The notes under the pieces: generated by a model | Told to the model about the DNA's origin: nothing | Seen by the model: the letters and a program-made list of their open reading frames with translations, nothing else | Databases searched by the model: none | Origin: Bacteroidia bacterium | Lineage (GTDB): Bacteria; Bacteroidota; Bacteroidia; UKL13-3 | Assembly (NCBI GenBank): GCA_021740845.1 | Contig: JAIOYZ010000015.1 | Coordinates: 1 to 64,000, forward strand | DNA: 64,000 nt | Reading direction: 5' to 3' | Shown: piece by piece, positions 61,604 to 64,000 of the stretch | Layout: each line of letters begins with the position of its first letter | How positions within the stretch are numbered: the stretch's first letter is position 1 | Program-made: the position numbers and the translations under genes

Positions 61604-62302
61604 TTAATTCTCCGAGCCACCAGACATGGCGCCTAATAGAAGGTTCAATTCTTGTTCGGTCACCACTTGATAAGTGGCCGGAATTTCAAACATCTTATCT
61701 TCAATTGGTATAGATTGAATCATCTTCACTTTCATTACCATCGTCATGCCGTTTTCTGTAATGCTATATTGCATCAAAAATCCATTAATAGACTTTAAAT
61801 TAGAATCGTTTTCTGTATTGTAAGGCGGCAGTTCTTTGGTAAACCAGCATTCATTTATGGTTGTATCGAAAGGTGTTTTAATATACACCAAAGCCTTTTG
61901 GCAACGCTTGTCGGCAATGGTTTTGTACTCATCTACAACAACCACGCTTGTTTCCTTGCTAATGGTATCTGTTCTCAAACTTTTCTTAACTTCCACCAAC
62001 TCGCTATCGGTTTGGATCAAAGCGAATTTTTTACCGAAAATATTGAGCAAAACAGTAGTCTTTTTGGTTTCGCCATCGTAGATAGTAGAGTTTTTTCCTT
62101 TACCACCTAAGCCCATTTCCATACGAGTCTTTTTATCCTTAAAATAAAAGCTTGCATCGTGAGGTAAAAGATGTTCGTTGCGTTTTACATCAGCGTTTAA
62201 ATTTTGGTAGCTTATATCATAAAAAAGCTTGCCTTCTTTAATCAAAGTCTGACCCCAAGTTTGGCTTGAGATAAAAAGTAGAATGGTGAAAAAGGATTTC
62301 AT
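61604..62302 (-). CDS. Secreted GLPGLI/DUF4412-like protein
   Basis: The 232-residue protein has a signal peptide (cleavage after SSQTWG, residue 17) and a beta-rich body with LIKEGKLFYDISYQ, YFKDKKTRMEMGLGGKGKNSTIYDGETKKTTVLLNIFGKKFAL and CQKALVYIKTPFDTTINECWFTKELPP. This resembles Bacteroidota GLPGLI/DUF4412 proteins of a LolA-like fold; function unknown. It is convergent with the CarH-like gene (8 bp apart) and two bases from the crotonase gene, with which it is probably co-transcribed. Confidence 0.6.
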   Translation of the reverse strand: MKSFFTILLFISSQTWGQTLIKEGKLFYDISYQNLNADVKRNEHLLPHDASFYFKDKKTRMEMGLGGKGKNSTIYDGETKKTTVLLNIFGKKFALIQTDSELVEVKKSLRTDTISKETSVVVVDEYKTIADKRCQKALVYIKTPFDTTINECWFTKELPPYNTENDSNLKSINGFLMQYSITENGMTMVMKVKMIQSIPIEDKMFEIPATYQVVTEQELNLLLGAMSGGSEN

Positions 62303-62303
62303 T

Positions 62304-63080
62304 TTACCAACTTAATTTTTCTTTATTTAAAAATGCCGAAATACCACGTTTGCAATCATCAGAAGCGCGCGCCTCTGCATTCATTTCTGATGCGTAGCTA
62401 ATTGCGTTTTCTAAGCTCAACTCCGGAACCTTGGCCAACATTTTCTTAGTGCTAGCAATGCTTTGCGCCGAAGTGTGTTTGCAAAGTTTAACCGCAAATT
62501 TATGCACTTCCTCCTCAATAATTTTGGGATCTATAACACCAGAAATCAATTGGTATTCCAAAGCTTTTTGGCCATCAAAAATATCGCCTGTCAACAAAAT
62601 CTGACGAGCAATTTTCTCACCTACTGTGCGCAATAAAAATACCATAACAATGGCGGGTATAAAGCCAATTTTTACTTCGGTATAAGCAAACTTGGCATTG
62701 AAATCTGCAAAGCAAAAATCGCAAATAGTAGCCAAGCCGCAACCTCCAGCAAAGGCCGGACCTTCAACTCTCGATATTACAATTTTTGGAGATTGATAGA
62801 TTTGTAAAAATAGCCCTGCTAAATGTTGGCTATCTGCTAAATTTTCTTGGTAGGTATTGTTTTGTAGCTTTTGCAAGGAAGCTAAATCAGCACCAGAACA
62901 AAATGCTTCTCCATTAGATTTAAGAACAATAACCTTGCAATTTTCATCTTTCTCAGCCTTGCTTAAAGCATCTTTAATGGCTTGCACAAATTCAAAACTC
63001 AAGGCATTTCTTTTCTCTGGTCGGTTTAAGGTAAGGTAACCAACTCTATCTATTACTTCGTATAAAACCAAATCATCCAT
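62304..63080 (-). CDS. Enoyl-CoA hydratase/isomerase (crotonase family)
   Basis: The 258-residue enzyme has the crotonase core: GYLTLNRPEKRNALS, EAFCSGADLASLQ (oxyanion-hole region) and RVEGPAFAGGCGLATICDFCFADFNAKFAYTEVKIGFIPAI. The second catalytic Glu position reads TEVKIGF, in line with methylglutaconyl-CoA hydratase-like members in Bacteroidota. With the biotinyl carrier at 54 kb it hints at leucine/propionate catabolism, but this link is weak. It lies two bases after the ComEC stop on the minus strand. Confidence 0.87.
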   Translation of the reverse strand: MDDLVLYEVIDRVGYLTLNRPEKRNALSFEFVQAIKDALSKAEKDENCKVIVLKSNGEAFCSGADLASLQKLQNNTYQENLADSQHLAGLFLQIYQSPKIVISRVEGPAFAGGCGLATICDFCFADFNAKFAYTEVKIGFIPAIVMVFLLRTVGEKIARQILLTGDIFDGQKALEYQLISGVIDPKIIEEEVHKFAVKLCKHTSAQSIASTKKMLAKVPELSLENAISYASEMNAEARASDDCKRGISAFLNKEKLSW

Positions 63081-63082
63081 AC

Positions 63083-64000
63083 TTACAATGATACTTCAAA
63101 GGCTCCATTTTCTGAAATATCGTAGAAAGGTATTCTCAAATTAGTAAGAATTTTTTGAATAGCCTTTCTCTTTTTAAACGGCAAATCCTTACACAAAATG
63201 GCCTTTTCAATATGTTTGCCTTTTATCATTTCTTGCAAAAGAATATACTTCGAGCCATGCAAAACCAAAAATGATATCTCCTTGCTAGTGGATTTTGTGC
63301 CAGAGTTAGCCACCAAAATCGGCTTCATTTCTGGCAAATTTAACTCGTAGTTAAAAGAGTCTAATTCGGTTTGAACCAAATTTTTAATTCCGGAATGCAG
63401 GTAATTGGGCAGAATTGCTCGCTCAAAATTCTCACTCCCTTCCTGATTTTCTTGGGTAAAATATAAACTAGCATTTTGGCCTTTTGTAATTTGCAAAGCC
63501 ATACCTTTCTTTACTTCATACACGCAAAATTTTGCAATTTGATTTTGAGAATAATTAGTCCAAACCCAATTGAATTGCCACAAAAGAATTAGGGTCAAAC
63601 CGAATTTTAAAAACAGCAAATCTCTTTTTTGAAAATAAATAATGGTGCAAACAAGCAACAAAAAATAGATGCCAACTTGTAGCGGGTTCCAAAACAATTT
63701 ATCGATATAGGAGTAAGGTAAATTGGCGATGAAAAAGGCCGTTTTATGGGTGAGCCAAATAAGCAAACTCGTTAACTTTCCTGCCCATAAAGCCAAGACT
63801 GGAAAGGGCGAAACTAGTAACAATAGAATTCCTGAATAGATGATAAAACTAGCCAACGGAATTATTAACAAGTTGGCAATTAAAAAATAATTGGGCAATT
63901 GATGGAAATAATAAATGCTAATTGGCAGAGTAAGAATTTGTGCAGAAATGGAAACAGCAAAAACTTTCCAAATATGGTCTAGAAATTTATGAGGGAAAAT
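63083..64000 (-). CDS. comEC: ComEC/Rec2-family DNA internalisation protein, C-terminal part
   Basis: The frame is open to the window edge, so the gene is 5'-truncated here. The first visible residues include VSISAQILTLPISIYYFHQLPNYFLIANLLIIPL, a hallmark of the ComEC competence transmembrane domain, followed by more membrane segments and a soluble tail. The tail is short and lacks a complete metallo-beta-lactamase domain, as is common in Bacteroidota ComEC. ComEC forms the inner-membrane channel for single-stranded DNA during natural transformation. Confidence 0.82.
   Translation of the reverse strand: MFPHKFLDHIWKVFAVSISAQILTLPISIYYFHQLPNYFLIANLLIIPLASFIIYSGILLLLVSPFPVLALWAGKLTSLLIWLTHKTAFFIANLPYSYIDKLFWNPLQVGIYFLLLVCTIIYFQKRDLLFLKFGLTLILLWQFNWVWTNYSQNQIAKFCVYEVKKGMALQITKGQNASLYFTQENQEGSENFERAILPNYLHSGIKNLVQTELDSFNYELNLPEMKPILVANSGTKSTSKEISFLVLHGSKYILLQEMIKGKHIEKAILCKDLPFKKRKAIQKILTNLRIPFYDISENGAFEVSL

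Overview
The window comes from a Bacteroidota chromosome, probably a free-living, AT-rich member. The support is a type IX secretion (T9SS) cargo with a gliding-motility type C-terminal domain paired with a PorP/SprF protein, a second T9SS-type C-terminal tail on an M28 peptidase, four-helix-bundle (23S-IVS family) genes, a GxxExxY gene, a mucoidy-inhibitor/DUF4139 protein, and few Shine-Dalgarno sites. No rRNA, tRNA, CRISPR array or insertion-sequence transposase was seen.

About 0.5-38.6 kb is one unidirectional (+) surface-polysaccharide locus. It opens with a winged-helix/nucleotidyltransferase-like protein. Then come UDP-GlcNAc 6-dehydrogenase and 4-epimerase (TviB/TviC type, giving UDP-GalNAcA) and CapE/CapF/CapG (UDP-L-FucNAc). 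A very AT-rich block at 8.5-31 kb holds an MBOAT acyltransferase with an SGNH partner, Wzx flippase, a Wzy-like polymerase, four glycosyltransferases, an aminotransferase/HAD/ATP-grasp trio, two tandem deacetylase-like paralogues and a PglC-type phosphoglycosyltransferase. It ends with a ten-gene acyl module: two ACPs, two ketoreductases, a KASIII plus a KASIII-like protein lacking the catalytic Cys, an ANL ligase, a metallo-beta-lactamase-fold hydrolase, a PglD-like acyltransferase and a PglE-like aminotransferase. The module looks built to make a short hydroxyacyl chain and attach it to an amino sugar. A Wzi-like porin and a second phosphoglycosyltransferase sit between two copies of the same terminator region. 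WbpB/WbpD/WbpE homologues (UDP-GlcNAc(3NAc)A) close the locus.

About 38.9-47.4 kb is a T9SS type-B pair: a 2467-residue PKD-rich protein and its PorP/SprF partner. About 47.4-49.9 kb is repeat-rich and surrounds a DUF1186/SEC-C gene. About 49.9-64 kb is ordinary chromosome: MuiA-like protein, ECF sigma/anti-sigma, a fused HigB-HigA, a biotinyl carrier, an M1 peptidase, DUF1223, M28 peptidase, a TIGR01777 SDR, a CarH-like B12 photoreceptor, a GLPGLI-like protein, a crotonase and a truncated ComEC.

The most unusual signals are not genes. (1) Arrays of degenerate 7-bp units that keep a purine-G (mostly AG) at every seventh base occur between genes, flank the small four-helix-bundle genes, and interrupt three sugar-nucleotide genes in frame. 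(2) REP-like palindromes headed by AATCAATAG are coupled to these arrays. (3) A near-palindromic word, TTGGTTCAAACC, is strongly over-represented in the core-like 25 kb and scarce in the polysaccharide locus.
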